From the NCBI GenBank assembly GCA_023251535.1, contig JAHEYP010000006.1:1-64000 (forward strand): 64,000 nucleotides of DNA, in the 5' to 3' direction. The translations under genes and the position numbers were made by a program. Origin of the DNA: Bacteroidota bacterium. Its GTDB lineage: Bacteria > Bacteroidota > Bacteroidia > AKYH767-A > OLB10. Shown one piece after another: positions 34,030 through 43,533 of the stretch. The notes below the pieces were generated by a model that ran no database searches, was not told where the DNA came from, and saw nothing but the letters and a program-made list of their open reading frames with translations. The first letter of the stretch is position 1. The number at the start of each line of letters is the position of its first letter.

Positions 34030-35382
34030 TTAAATTGTGGAAACTGATAGTCTAATTTCCGTGTTTATTTTTCTTTGTGAATAATATACGAAGTAGAAGG
34101 TCGTAATTAAATTGGCTGCTAATAATCCAATTGCAACTCCATTGGCACCGTATTGAGGTGTTAGTTGCCAAGCTAATAAAACATCTATGATAATAGCTAT
34201 GATATAGCTTTGTAATCTTAAATAAGTTAGTCCTAGGCCTTGAATTAATGGTAAGCACCAAAAGAACAAGGAACCTTGAACAGCCCCTATGAAGTGTATA
34301 AAGAATGTTTGTGCTGCCGATCTGAATTCTTCTCCATAGATAAATGTTATGATATGTCCTTTGAAAGCAAATACAATCATTGTAAAGAATGTAACTGGAA
34401 TCAATGCTAACTTGGTAATTTTACTTAGCATTAATTTTAATTCCGCAAATTTTTTCTGCGATACTAAATGCGCCAGTTGAGGATAAATGGATGTTACCAA
34501 AGGGTCCGTAACAGTTAATATGGCATAAGCAAGTTTTTTTGATACACTGTATAATCCAACTGCCGCATGACTTCCCCATAAATTTAATAGTAAAACATCT
34601 CCTTGGTTGAGGAATGTTTTTAATGTATTTCCAAAGGAATTCCCAATGATGAAATTGCTTATCTCTATGTATTGGTCTTTTATTTTATTGATTCCTGTCC
34701 CTAAGTGATTTTTTAATTCTCTTCGTAATTCGTAAAAGACTGCCAAATTGCAAATGGTGGAATTAATCAATTTCGAAAATACTACTGCATAAAAGAAATA
34801 ATCAAGATTATTATGGAATAAGTAGATACATGTTGTTATCGTTATAAATTCGAATGTATCCATGCTCATTTGAACAATAGAGTTCAATCTGAATTTATAG
34901 TAGATCTTCAGCGTCGCTCGTCCTATATTGTCAAGGAATGCAATGCCGTTGATAATTGAGTAAAGTATGATGAATTTTTGAAGCCCTGGAATATCAAAGA
35001 AATGTTCATAGGTAAAGTGCGTCAATATGCTTATAATTATCACGGAGGCTAATGCCGATAACATGCTGGCTGCTATTCCGCTTTTTAATAAGCTGACTAA
35101 TTTATCATGACGATCTTCTGAGATGAAATGAGCACCGTACTTTATAATTCCTAATGGTACATTCAGCTTTAGTATCTCTTGAACAGTTACCACGAAAGCA
35201 ATAATTACGGTGTAGATACCAAGTATTTCGGCACCTAAACCACGAGCAATTACAATTGATCTAAGAAATGCTAATCCAACTCCGTAAGTATTTGCAATAA
35301 ATACCCATGAACTGTTTTTGAAAAGTGTTTTAGATTCTTTGTCGAATAGTTCGCTAATTTTCTTGCTAAGTCGTTTTTTCAT
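34030..35382 (-). CDS. Polysaccharide flippase (Wzx/MOP superfamily)
   Basis: A 450-residue integral membrane protein with about 12 helices. The N-terminal SWVFIANTYGVGLAFLRSIVIARGLGAEILGIY is the typical Wzx start, in which positive and glycine residues shape the central cavity. It should flip the lipid-linked repeat unit to the periplasm for the Wzy-like polymerase at 22540-23802. The gap to the upstream wzc gene is 29 bases. Confidence 0.88.
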   Translation of the reverse strand: MKKRLSKKISELFDKESKTLFKNSSWVFIANTYGVGLAFLRSIVIARGLGAEILGIYTVIIAFVVTVQEILKLNVPLGIIKYGAHFISEDRHDKLVSLLKSGIAASMLSALASVIIISILTHFTYEHFFDIPGLQKFIILYSIINGIAFLDNIGRATLKIYYKFRLNSIVQMSMDTFEFITITTCIYLFHNNLDYFFYAVVFSKLINSTICNLAVFYELRRELKNHLGTGINKIKDQYIEISNFIIGNSFGNTLKTFLNQGDVLLLNLWGSHAAVGLYSVSKKLAYAILTVTDPLVTSIYPQLAHLVSQKKFAELKLMLSKITKLALIPVTFFTMIVFAFKGHIITFIYGEEFRSAAQTFFIHFIGAVQGSLFFWCLPLIQGLGLTYLRLQSYIIAIIIDVLLAWQLTPQYGANGVAIGLLAANLITTFYFVYYSQRKINTEIRLSVSTI

Positions 35383-35411
35383 CGACTATGAGAGGTAACA
35401 TCATCCTCAAA

Positions 35412-37895
35412 TTAAGCTTTTGAGGATGATTTTTTAAAGATCCTTTTGAATATGCCTTTAACTCCGCGCTCTTGTTTATCTTCTTCGTAGTATCCGTAGC
35501 CATATCCGTATCCATAACCATATCCGTATCCATATTCATATCCGTAACCGTAATTTCTGTTTACAGCTTTGATAGCGTTGAATACAATACATACATTCTT
35601 AAGTTTACCTTCTTGGTAAATCTTGTTAACGTAGTTAAGGTGATGCTTGCGTGTTACTCTTTGACGTACTACATAAACATTGATATCAGCATATTTCGAT
35701 AATACCATCGCATCGGTAATTAATCCGATAGGAGGTGTATCTAGAATAATATAGTCGTAGTTTGCTTTTAAGTATTCAAACAACACATCCATCTTCGGAG
35801 AGATCACGAGCTCCGAAGGATTCGGCGGCTTTGGACCTGATAGAATAATGTCAAGGTTCGGAATGGTTCCCGAATTTTGAATTACATCTTTTTCTGATGC
35901 TATTCCGATAAGATAATTACTCAAACCTACTTCGCTAACAAAGTCAAAACCAATTGTAATTTTTGGTTTCCTTAAGTCACATCCAACTAGAATAGTTCTT
36001 CTTCCCGACATCGCCATCATAGCAGCTAAGTTGATAGAGCAAAAACTTTTCCCTTCAGATGATATGGATGAGGTAATCAGGATCGTACTTTGAGTCTTTC
36101 CTTGATTGAAGTATTGTAAGTTGGTTCGTATCGATCGGAATGCTTCCGAGATATGTGAATTTGGTTTCTCTGAAACTACTAAGCTTGATTTCGACGCGCT
36201 TAGTCCAATCATTCCGATTACAGGAATGTTTGTTTTAGCATCTAAGTCGTTTCTGTCAACAATACGATCATTTAAAGCCGATCTTAAATAGATGATAATC
36301 GCTGGCAATAGTAATCCTAAGATTATCGCTAATGAATAGCTTAAGCTTTTTACCGGTTTTAATGGCTTGATGAATGTTCTAGCACTATCAATTACTCTAT
36401 TGTCAGCTGTAGTTGATGCTAACAAGATTGCAGTTTCCGCTTTCTTTTGTAATAGATACGAGTATAATTGTTCTTTGATATTCGATCCACGAAGCATCGA
36501 TTGTAGTTCACGTTGTGCTCCGGGTAATAAGCGCAATTTGCCTTGCACTTCCGATTTTTGACTAATCGCTTCTTGCAACGATGCTCTTAATCCGCTTCTT
36601 AATGATTTGATGTTTTCAAGTAATGCTCCTTTAGTATTCGCGATTTCCGTATTTAAACTTACCATTATCGGGTTGTCGGCTTTTGCTAAATTGGATTGAG
36701 ATTTTTTTCTGTTCTCCATCTCATTTAACTTCAATACCAAACTTTGTAACAAAGGATCCTTTACCAAGATACTGGCAGGAGAGATGTTTCCTGTTAAGTT
36801 CTTGTTATCCGTAGTTACGTATTTTTCTAAGTAGTCAAGGAAGCTTAATTGTACTTGTAATTCTGAAATTTGAATGTCGAAGTTTTTAACACTTTCTAAA
36901 TAGGAGTTAGCTTCTATCGATAAGTCGGTAATCCCTCTCGTTACCCTGAAGTGCTCTACATTGTTTTCGTTAGCATCGATTTCTCCGGTCAATAATCGAA
37001 GTTGTTCGTCGATGAAGCTTAATGTATTTACTGCATATTCGTTTTTTACTTCAATTCCTTTCTGCACATAAAGCGCACAAAGTTTATTTAAAAACGCTTC
37101 ATTTTTCGATGGAGTTGCTCCTTGAATCGAAAGTTGAAGCATAGAAGCTTGTTTGCTGATAGGCTCCGCTTTTAATGCTGTTTGATATAAATCGGTTAAA
37201 GCATCTTTGTCGGATATTCTAATTAAGAATTTTCTTTTTGTATACTTCGCGTCATTATAAGGATTGTTGTGGAAATAAGAAGTGGCGTCAATTGAGAAAA
37301 TTCCCAGTTTGTTACTTATTTTTCTGCCGAATAAATAGTAACCGATATTTTCTGTTGCTCCGCTTCTATAGGTTAATTTGTATTTCCTCGAGTTTACAAC
37401 CTCTAATTCTATTTTAGTATTATATGCTAGCGTGTATAAAGTGTCTTCCTTTAATCGAATTGGATTCTCTGCGTATACTTCAGTTGTTTTTACATCCCCA
37501 ACTAATGAATATGATTTGTAAAGTTCTAATTCTTCAATAGTTTTCAAAATCAATAATCTTGATCTTAAAATTCCAATCTCATTTTCAATTCCGCCTTCAT
37601 TGTTAAAAGCATTTAATTGAGTTAATAGGTCGGTGCTGTTGATTCGTTGCTTATCGTCTTTAATTAAAACAGTACAGCTTGTATAGTAAACTCGATCGGC
37701 ATACCAATTGTAGAAGTATGAAGTAACTAAGGCAAGACTTAATGTGTAGATATATAAGTACCAATAGCGCAAAAAGTATTTATTGAACAACTGACCAAAA
37801 TTAATTTGTCCGTTGTTGTCATTTTGCTGCTCATTAGCATTATTGGGATTCGAGACTTTATATTCGTTTGGATTTGTCTCTTGTTGTTGATTCAT
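35412..37895 (-). CDS. wzc: Polysaccharide co-polymerase / tyrosine autokinase (Wzc-like) with Gly-Tyr tail
   Basis: An 827-residue inner-membrane protein with a Wzz domain: a hydrophobic segment at about 36-55, coiled-coil rich periplasmic part to about 515, and a second membrane segment near 520-540 (SYSLAIILGLLLPAIIIYLR). The cytoplasmic BY-kinase domain has Walker A SSEGKS (K616), Walker A' LVGCDLRKPK and Walker B LDTPPIG. The C-terminus carries a tyrosine cluster of 22 residues at 782-803, made of Gly-Tyr pairs with one Glu (12 Tyr), a highly regular form of the autophosphorylation tail. Cycling of tail phosphorylation controls Wzc oligomerisation and chain length in related systems. Confidence 0.92.
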   Translation of the reverse strand: MNQQQETNPNEYKVSNPNNANEQQNDNNGQINFGQLFNKYFLRYWYLYIYTLSLALVTSYFYNWYADRVYYTSCTVLIKDDKQRINSTDLLTQLNAFNNEGGIENEIGILRSRLLILKTIEELELYKSYSLVGDVKTTEVYAENPIRLKEDTLYTLAYNTKIELEVVNSRKYKLTYRSGATENIGYYLFGRKISNKLGIFSIDATSYFHNNPYNDAKYTKRKFLIRISDKDALTDLYQTALKAEPISKQASMLQLSIQGATPSKNEAFLNKLCALYVQKGIEVKNEYAVNTLSFIDEQLRLLTGEIDANENNVEHFRVTRGITDLSIEANSYLESVKNFDIQISELQVQLSFLDYLEKYVTTDNKNLTGNISPASILVKDPLLQSLVLKLNEMENRKKSQSNLAKADNPIMVSLNTEIANTKGALLENIKSLRSGLRASLQEAISQKSEVQGKLRLLPGAQRELQSMLRGSNIKEQLYSYLLQKKAETAILLASTTADNRVIDSARTFIKPLKPVKSLSYSLAIILGLLLPAIIIYLRSALNDRIVDRNDLDAKTNIPVIGMIGLSASKSSLVVSEKPNSHISEAFRSIRTNLQYFNQGKTQSTILITSSISSEGKSFCSINLAAMMAMSGRRTILVGCDLRKPKITIGFDFVSEVGLSNYLIGIASEKDVIQNSGTIPNLDIILSGPKPPNPSELVISPKMDVLFEYLKANYDYIILDTPPIGLITDAMVLSKYADINVYVVRQRVTRKHHLNYVNKIYQEGKLKNVCIVFNAIKAVNRNYGYGYEYGYGYGYGYGYGYGYYEEDKQERGVKGIFKRIFKKSSSKA
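35487..35552 (-). repeat. Imperfect 6-base tandem repeat coding (Gly-Tyr)n
   Basis: The region is made of variants of a six-base unit (ccatat, ccgtat, ccgtaa and similar on the plus strand), encoding alternating Tyr and Gly. Codons for Tyr and Gly vary (TAT/TAC, GGA/GGT/GGC), so the repeat is old or selected at protein level rather than freshly expanded. A change by one unit would add or remove two residues without a frameshift. Confidence 0.9.
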
Positions 37896-37928
37896 AATAC
37901 GCAGTATATAATAGGAGGGATGTGAAAA

Positions 37929-38735
37929 TTAGCGATTGATTAATACAAAGGCTAATAGCGTTCCTAAGCTGATTAACATTGGTGCTACTCTATAGAAATT
38001 GTCTGATTGTGCTAGCTTATCTTTTACTGGTGGCACATATAAAATGTCGTTTGAATGCAAATAGTAGTATGGCGCAGTAAATAAATCACGACGTGTTAAA
38101 TCAATTTTAGTGTAGGTCTTAATACCGTTTTCTTCTCTGATCAATAAAACATCTCTTCTGTTTCCATAGATATTTAAGTCGCCGGCCATACCTATTGCTT
38201 CTGGTACTGTGATCTTTTCATTGGTCACCGAAAATACTCCGGGATGAGTTACTTCGCCAAGTATTGTAACTTTAAAGTTTTCAAAATAAAGGCGCACATT
38301 CGGTGATTGCAAATATTGCTCAAGTCGCTTTTGTAATGTGTCGCGAGCTACTGTTGTTGTTAATCCCGCAAGCTTTACTTTTCCTACTAAAGGCATCTCA
38401 ATATATCCATTTACGTCTACCATGTATCCAACATTCGGTCGGGTAGAGTAGCTGTCGCCAAAATCGGGACGCTCTGATTTTGTGATTGTATTGAAGAAAC
38501 TACTTGCTTCTTGACTTAAACTCGATACATAAATCGACAAGATGTCGTTGGGCTGAATTATTGCTTCATACATTGAAGTTTTAATTTCATGACCTTTATC
38601 GAAGTTCGGGTAGGTTACCTTTTTGTTCGAAGTGTCCCTTGATGCTTGGAAGTAGGTTACATCTTTGACATGTCGACATGAGCTTAATAACAAAGCTAAT
38701 GTGCTAATAATCAATAGATAATGCGCTTTTCTCAT
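37929..38735 (-). CDS. wza: Polysaccharide export outer-membrane lipoprotein (Wza-like)
   Basis: A 268-residue lipoprotein: signal peptide with lipobox LLSSC (Cys20). It contains the poly_export start NDILSIYVSSLSQEAS, followed by VGYMVDVNGYIEMPLVGKVKLAGLT and one SLBB-like domain (NVRLYFENFKVTILGEVTHPGVFSV). A C-terminal hydrophobic segment (APMLISLGTLLAFVLINR) may be a helix in the membrane. It is shorter than E. coli Wza (about 379), which is normal for Bacteroidota members. It is the first gene of the cluster; a 33-base gap leads to wzc. Confidence 0.88.
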   Translation of the reverse strand: MRKAHYLLIISTLALLLSSCRHVKDVTYFQASRDTSNKKVTYPNFDKGHEIKTSMYEAIIQPNDILSIYVSSLSQEASSFFNTITKSERPDFGDSYSTRPNVGYMVDVNGYIEMPLVGKVKLAGLTTTVARDTLQKRLEQYLQSPNVRLYFENFKVTILGEVTHPGVFSVTNEKITVPEAIGMAGDLNIYGNRRDVLLIREENGIKTYTKIDLTRRDLFTAPYYYLHSNDILYVPPVKDKLAQSDNFYRVAPMLISLGTLLAFVLINR

Positions 38736-38889
38736 AATTGCAATTTTAGATAACTAAATCAATTTCAGCCGATTTAGTGAAGTTTCTCGATGTCTTTATA
38801 CTGATTTTCTTGTCTAGTTGTTACATAAATACCCTCGATAACTCATGAACTTTTCCCTTCATAATTATGTTATAATCTGATATTACTCA

Positions 38890-38921
38890 TTTGCTCATGC
38901 ATTTTGTAAACCGTAATTTAG
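38890..38921 (+). promoter_or_regulatory. Possible promoter of the paa operon
   Basis: TTTG (38890-38893) and TAATTTAG (38914-38921, 7 of 8 to TAnnTTTG) are spaced by 20 bases. The leader to the ATG at 38951 would be about 25 bases. Only one mismatch, but no experimental support. Confidence 0.4.
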
Positions 38922-38950
38922 CCAACCCCAAACAAACCTCAAATATAGGT

Positions 38951-39907
38951 ATGGAAACAACTCTATCAGTAGAAGAATTAAATAAACGTGAAGCGGAGTT
39001 CGATGCTAAAATTGCCGGCGGCAAAACAATCGAACCTAAAGATTGGATGCCTGAAAGGTATCGTAAGCAGTTGTTGAGAATGATGTCGCAACATGCTCAT
39101 TCTGAAGTTGTTGGAATGCTTCCCGAAGGTAATTGGATCACTCGAGCTCCTTCTTTGGCTCGTAAAGCCGTTTTGTTGGCTAAAGTGCAAGATGAAGCAG
39201 GACATGGTCTTTACATCTATAGCGCAGCTGAAACTTTAGGAATGGATCGCTCAGAAATGATCGATCAGCTCCTTTCCGGTAAGGCTAAATATTCGTCAAT
39301 TTTCAATTATCCGACTTTGTCTTGGGCCGATATCGGTGCAATTGGTTGGTTAGTTGATGGCGCAGCCATTGTAAATCAGACAGTTCTGGCAAAATGTTCC
39401 TATGGACCATATTCTCGTGCAATGCTTCGCATTTGTAAAGAGGAGAACTTCCATAACAAACAGGGTTATCAAATTATGGCTTACCTAATGCGTGGAACGA
39501 AAGAACAACGCGATATGGCCCAAGATGCGATGAACCGTTTTTGGTGGCCTGCCTTAATGATGTTTGGTCCTTCCGATACTAATTCGCCAAATAGCGCCGA
39601 CCTTATGAAATGGAAGGTGAAATTAAATTCGAATGATGATTTGCGCCAGCGTTTTATCGATCGTACAGTTCCACAAGCCGAAGCTATTGGATTGAGAATT
39701 CCTGACGACAAATTGAAGTGGAATGAATCTACTCGTCATTATGAATTCGGTGAAATCAACTGGGCAGAATTTAATCAGGTGATTAGCGGAAATGGTCCTT
39801 GTAATAAATTAAGAATGAAACAACGTACCGATGCACATAATAATGGTGCTTGGGTTCGTGAAGCTGCAGCAGCATATTCCGCAAAAAAAGCAGCTTCTAA
39901 AAAATAA
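38951..39907 (+). CDS. paaA: 1,2-phenylacetyl-CoA epoxidase catalytic subunit A
   Basis: Catalytic subunit of the ring 1,2-epoxidase complex that converts phenylacetyl-CoA to its epoxide with O2. The 318-residue protein has carboxylate di-iron motifs: EAGH in [15 protein letters not shown] (about 80) and the later [10 protein letters not shown], as in the ferritin-like family. The start at 38951 (METTLSVEE) gives the usual length; an upstream in-frame ATG at 38891 would include promoter sequence. It starts an operon: 27 bases to paaB. Confidence 0.95.
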   Translation: METTLSVEELNKREAEFDAKIAGGKTIEPKDWMPERYRKQLLRMMSQHAHSEVVGMLPEGNWITRAPSLARKAVLLAKVQDEAGHGLYIYSAAETLGMDRSEMIDQLLSGKAKYSSIFNYPTLSWADIGAIGWLVDGAAIVNQTVLAKCSYGPYSRAMLRICKEENFHNKQGYQIMAYLMRGTKEQRDMAQDAMNRFWWPALMMFGPSDTNSPNSADLMKWKVKLNSNDDLRQRFIDRTVPQAEAIGLRIPDDKLKWNESTRHYEFGEINWAEFNQVISGNGPCNKLRMKQRTDAHNNGAWVREAAAAYSAKKAASKK

Positions 39908-39934
39908 TAATTCAAAAGTAAAAACTACAGATTT

Positions 39935-40231
39935 ATGTCAGATAATAATCATCAGTGGCCTATTTGGGAAGTGTTTATTCAACCTAAAAATGGTTCAGCT
40001 CATGAGCATGCAGGAAGCGTTCATGCTCCTGATGGAGAAATGGCTCTACTAAATGCAAGAGATGTTTACGGTCGCCGTTTAGAAGGTGTTAATATGTGGG
40101 TTGTTCCTGCTACTGCTATTGTGGCTTCTACTCCCGAAGATGTTGGCCCTTTCTTTGATCCTGCAAACGATAAAATGTATCGCTGGCCTAATTATTTTAA
40201 AACTCCGGAAGGAATCAAACAGATATCATGA
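39935..40231 (+). CDS. paaB: 1,2-phenylacetyl-CoA epoxidase subunit B
   Basis: A 98-residue small subunit beginning MSDNNHQWPIWEVFIQPKNG; the sequence WPIWEVFxQ..SAHEHAGSVHAPD and LLNARDVYGRR are diagnostic of PaaB. It bridges the PaaAC heterodimers in the epoxidase complex. The stop overlaps paaC by 4 bases (ATGA). Confidence 0.95.
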   Translation: MSDNNHQWPIWEVFIQPKNGSAHEHAGSVHAPDGEMALLNARDVYGRRLEGVNMWVVPATAIVASTPEDVGPFFDPANDKMYRWPNYFKTPEGIKQIS

Positions 40232-40992
40232 CCTTGAACGACGCACTTAAAGAATATTGTTTAAGAATTGCTGATAATTCAAGCATTCTTGCTCATCGCT
40301 TGTCAGAGTGGAGCGGACATGGTCCAATCCTCGAAGAGGATATCGCTATGAGTAATATGGCACTTGATCTTATCGGACAAGCACGCGGATTTTACTCCTA
40401 TGCGGCAACGTTAGAAGGCAAAGGCCGCACAGAAGATGATCTGGCTTTCCGACGTGATACACGTGAATTTGTTAGCCGCAATTTGGTAGAACAACCCGAC
40501 AATAAAGATTTCGGTACAGCCATGTTGCGATCATTTTTATATAGCTGCCTTTCTTACCTTCAATTCCGTGCTTTGATGAATAGTAAGGATGAAACAATTT
40601 CCGGACTTTCTGCTAAAGCAATTAAAGAGGTTACTTACCACGTTCGTCATTGTGGCGATTGGGTTGTGCGTCTTGGTGACGGAACAGAAGAAAGCCATCG
40701 TCGCATTAGTAATTCGGTAGAAGATTTATGGATGTATACTTCTGAGTTGTTTGAGCAAAATGAAGTGGATGCTCTTCTTGTTAAAGAGGGTGTTGCTGTC
40801 GATTTAAATACTTTAAAACAAGATTGGTTGAATTTAGTTGATGAAATTTTCGCTCAAGCTAAATTGACTAAACCTGCCGAAGGTGGATATCAATCTTCGG
40901 GTGGAATTAATGGAATGCATACAGAGCATTTAGGTTATATTCTTGCAGAAATGCAGTTCTTGCCTCGTGCTTATCCAGATGCCATCTGGTAA
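40228..40992 (+). CDS. paaC: 1,2-phenylacetyl-CoA epoxidase subunit C
   Basis: A 254-residue PaaC: ILAHRLSEWSGHGPILEEDIAMSNMALDLIGQAR, in which the ferritin-like di-iron site is degenerate, as in other PaaC; its role is structural. LPRAYPDA is the usual C-terminus. It overlaps paaB and is 12 bases from paaD, giving a tight operon order A-B-C-D. Confidence 0.95.
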   Translation: MTLNDALKEYCLRIADNSSILAHRLSEWSGHGPILEEDIAMSNMALDLIGQARGFYSYAATLEGKGRTEDDLAFRRDTREFVSRNLVEQPDNKDFGTAMLRSFLYSCLSYLQFRALMNSKDETISGLSAKAIKEVTYHVRHCGDWVVRLGDGTEESHRRISNSVEDLWMYTSELFEQNEVDALLVKEGVAVDLNTLKQDWLNLVDEIFAQAKLTKPAEGGYQSSGGINGMHTEHLGYILAEMQFLPRAYPDAIW

Positions 40993-41004
40993 TACTTTTT
41001 ATAA

Positions 41005-41496
41005 ATGACTATTTCGAAAGAAGCTGTTTGGGAAATGCTTAATTCAATTCCTGATCCGGAGGTTCCGGCTATCAGTATTGTTGAGTTGGGTGTTGTGCGT
41101 GATGTGAAGGTCGAAGGATCTTCCGTGATTGTTGATATGACTCCTACTTATACTGGTTGTCCTGCAATGAAAATGATGGAGGATCAGGTGAAAGCTAAAT
41201 TAATGTTGGAAGGCCTCGACGTGAAAGTAAATGTCGTTTTTAAGCCAGCCTGGACAACTGATTGGATGAGCGATGCTACTAAAGAGAAATTAAGAGCTTA
41301 TGGCATCGCTCCTCCCGATAAATTGTCGTTCGAAAATTTACATCCCTTTGCAAAATCAGATAAAGGACCCTTGAAATGTCCTTTTTGTCGCTCTGAGAAT
41401 ACTGCCCTCACAAGTCAATTTGGTTCAACTGCTTGTAAAGCGCTGTATTTCTGTAACGAATGCCGCCAGCCTTTCGAGCATTTTAAATGCCATTAA
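41005..41496 (+). CDS. paaD: 1,2-phenylacetyl-CoA epoxidase assembly subunit D
   Basis: A 163-residue PaaD: N-terminal DUF59/MIP18 domain (SIPDPEVPAISIVELGVVRDV, TYTGCPAMKMM) and a C-terminal zinc-ribbon-like end with CPFC and CNEC (about 126-153). It is needed for maturation of the epoxidase. A 66-base gap separates it from paaG, and no paaE (oxidoreductase) follows, although E. coli carries it here. Confidence 0.92.
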   Translation: MTISKEAVWEMLNSIPDPEVPAISIVELGVVRDVKVEGSSVIVDMTPTYTGCPAMKMMEDQVKAKLMLEGLDVKVNVVFKPAWTTDWMSDATKEKLRAYGIAPPDKLSFENLHPFAKSDKGPLKCPFCRSENTALTSQFGSTACKALYFCNECRQPFEHFKCH

Positions 41497-41562
41497 CAGA
41501 TTTTCATTTTCCCTCGTTTCTCTTCTTCTTTTTAGCTTACTTTGCAGTAAAGAATATTGCAA

Positions 41563-42339
41563 ATGAGCTCTATATTATCATCAGTTGAAAATGGAATAGG
41601 AATTATCCGTTTCAATCGCCCCGATAAATTCAATAGTTTTAATCGCGAAATGGCATTGGCTTTACAGTCGGTGCTCGATTCATATGCTGCCGATAAATCG
41701 GTTCGTGCTGTTTTGATTACTGCAGAAGGGAAAGCGTTTTGTGCAGGGCAAGATCTGGCAGAGGCTATCGATACTTCTGGTCCGGGAATTCAAACTATCG
41801 TTCGCGAACATTATAATCCCGTTATTAAAAAAATAAGAGCAATCGAAAAGCCTGTTGTTTGTGCCGTGAATGGCGTTGCAGCTGGTGCTGGTGCTAATAT
41901 TGCTTTAGCTTGTGATATAGTGATTGCCGGAGCATCTGCTTCTTTCATTCAAGCGTTTAGTAAAATCGGTCTTGTGCCAGATAGCGGTGGGACTTTCTTT
42001 TTGCCTCGTATTATCGGATTTCAACGCGCAGCAGCTTTAATGATGTTGGGTGATAAAGTTTCTGCTTCTGATGCTTTGCAGATGGGAATGATTTATAAGG
42101 TTTGTGATGATGCACATTTGACTACTGAGTCGATGGCTATCGCAACTACTTTAGCAACTATGCCAACTAAAGGGATAGCACTAACAAAACAGTTGTTGAA
42201 TGATTCAATGACTAATACACTCAATGCTCAACTTGATAGAGAAGAAATTGTTCAAGCTGCTGCAGGTAATACTTACGATTATCAAGAAGGTGTAAATGCA
42301 TTTCTTGAAAAAAGAAAACCTGTTTTCAAAGGAGAATAA
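41563..42339 (+). CDS. paaG: 1,2-epoxyphenylacetyl-CoA isomerase-like enoyl-CoA hydratase family protein
   Basis: A 258-residue crotonase-fold protein: GKAFCAGQDLAE for the first oxyanion-hole loop and VNGVAAGAGANIALACD for the second, and GLVPDSGGTFFLPRIIG, whose Asp after LVP matches PaaG isomerases rather than Glu-type hydratases. It converts the epoxide to the oxepin-CoA. The ATG at 41563 is used; a TTG two codons upstream would extend it slightly. There is a weak promoter-like TTACTTTG at 41537-41544. Confidence 0.85.
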   Translation: MSSILSSVENGIGIIRFNRPDKFNSFNREMALALQSVLDSYAADKSVRAVLITAEGKAFCAGQDLAEAIDTSGPGIQTIVREHYNPVIKKIRAIEKPVVCAVNGVAAGAGANIALACDIVIAGASASFIQAFSKIGLVPDSGGTFFLPRIIGFQRAAALMMLGDKVSASDALQMGMIYKVCDDAHLTTESMAIATTLATMPTKGIALTKQLLNDSMTNTLNAQLDREEIVQAAAGNTYDYQEGVNAFLEKRKPVFKGE

Positions 42340-42360
42340 TTTAGGATACCCATTAACGTT

Positions 42361-43533
42361 ATGTTTCATAAAAATACAATTGTAGGAGTTATTGGTGCAG
42401 GTGCTATGGGTAGTGGTATTGCTCAAGTGGCAGCCACTGCGGGACATTCAGTTCTCCTTTTCGATACTCGTAAGGAAGCAGTAGAGAAAGCAATTTCAGG
42501 ATTGTCTTCTACGCTCAATAAATTAGTTGAGAAGGCGAAAATTAGCAACGAGGATGCTGATGGAATTTTAAGTCGAATAAAACCGGCTTTCGATTTAAAG
42601 GATCTTAGTGCTTGCGGATTGGTGATAGAAGCTATCGTTGAAATTTTAAGTGTGAAGAAAGAAGTTTTCTCATCATTAGAAACAATAGTTTCTAATTCAA
42701 CGGTGTTGGCTTCAAATACTTCTTCTCTTTCTGTTACTTCTATTGCGGCAGCTTGCAAAATTCCTTCACGTGTTATCGGATTGCATTTCTTTAATCCCGC
42801 TCCTTTAATGCCGTTGGTGGAAGTGATTCCCGCTGTTCAAACGCATGTCGATTTGGCTGGTGCTTGTAAAGAATTAATGTTGCAGTGGAAAAAAGTTCCT
42901 GTAATTACTAAAGATACTCCAGGCTTTATCGTGAACCGCGTTGCTCGTCCGTATTATGGCGAAGCATTGCGTATTTGCGAGGAAGGAATTTCTGATATGG
43001 CCACAATAGATTGGGCTTTGAAAGAAAAAGCAGGTTTTAGAATGGGGCCGTTTGAATTGATGGATTTAATCGGTAACGACATTAATTATACAGTAACAGA
43101 AACGGTGTGGACTCAAATGTATTTTGATCCTCGTTATAAGCCATCATTAATCCAAAAGAAAATGATGGAGTCGGGGCGCCTAGGACGAAAAACTGGAATG
43201 GGATATTTCTCATATGCAGATGGTGCCGTTAATCCGCTTCCCGAAAAAAATGATGAACTCGCTAAACAAATTGTTGATCGAGTATTGTCAATGCTAATTA
43301 ATGAAGCCGCGGATGCATTGCATTATCAAATTGCTTCAGCTAACGATATCGATTTAGCAATGACCAAAGGAGTAAATTATCCGAAAGGATTATTGGCTTG
43401 GGCCGATGAAATCGGAGTGAGTGAAGTGGTTCGTATTTTGGATAATTTGTATAACGAATATCATGAAGATAGATATAGAGCCTCGGTTTTATTAAGAAGA
43501 ATGAGTACTGCTAATAAAAAATTTTATAACTAA
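42361..43533 (+). CDS. paaH: 3-hydroxyacyl-CoA dehydrogenase
   Basis: A 390-residue NAD-dependent dehydrogenase: GXGXXG-like start GVIGAGAMGSGIAQVAATAGHS, catalytic His region RVIGLHFFNPAPLMPLVEVI, and two C-terminal 3HCDH helical domains with DTPGFIVNRVARPYYGEALR. It is shorter than E. coli PaaH (about 475), as in many Bacteroidota. It oxidises the 3-hydroxyadipyl-CoA intermediate. Its stop overlaps the start of the ogt-like gene by one base. Confidence 0.9.
   Translation: MFHKNTIVGVIGAGAMGSGIAQVAATAGHSVLLFDTRKEAVEKAISGLSSTLNKLVEKAKISNEDADGILSRIKPAFDLKDLSACGLVIEAIVEILSVKKEVFSSLETIVSNSTVLASNTSSLSVTSIAAACKIPSRVIGLHFFNPAPLMPLVEVIPAVQTHVDLAGACKELMLQWKKVPVITKDTPGFIVNRVARPYYGEALRICEEGISDMATIDWALKEKAGFRMGPFELMDLIGNDINYTVTETVWTQMYFDPRYKPSLIQKKMMESGRLGRKTGMGYFSYADGAVNPLPEKNDELAKQIVDRVLSMLINEAADALHYQIASANDIDLAMTKGVNYPKGLLAWADEIGVSEVVRILDNLYNEYHEDRYRASVLLRRMSTANKKFYN

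Noticed and set aside
35487-35552. Phase-variable frameshift microsatellite in wzc
   Set aside because: The repeat unit is six bases, so gain or loss keeps the frame, and the units are imperfect, which lowers slippage.
41537-41544. Separate promoter for paaG
   Set aside because: TTACTTTG is 7 of 8 to the -7 consensus but lacks a -33 box; the 66-base gap alone does not prove a new transcript.
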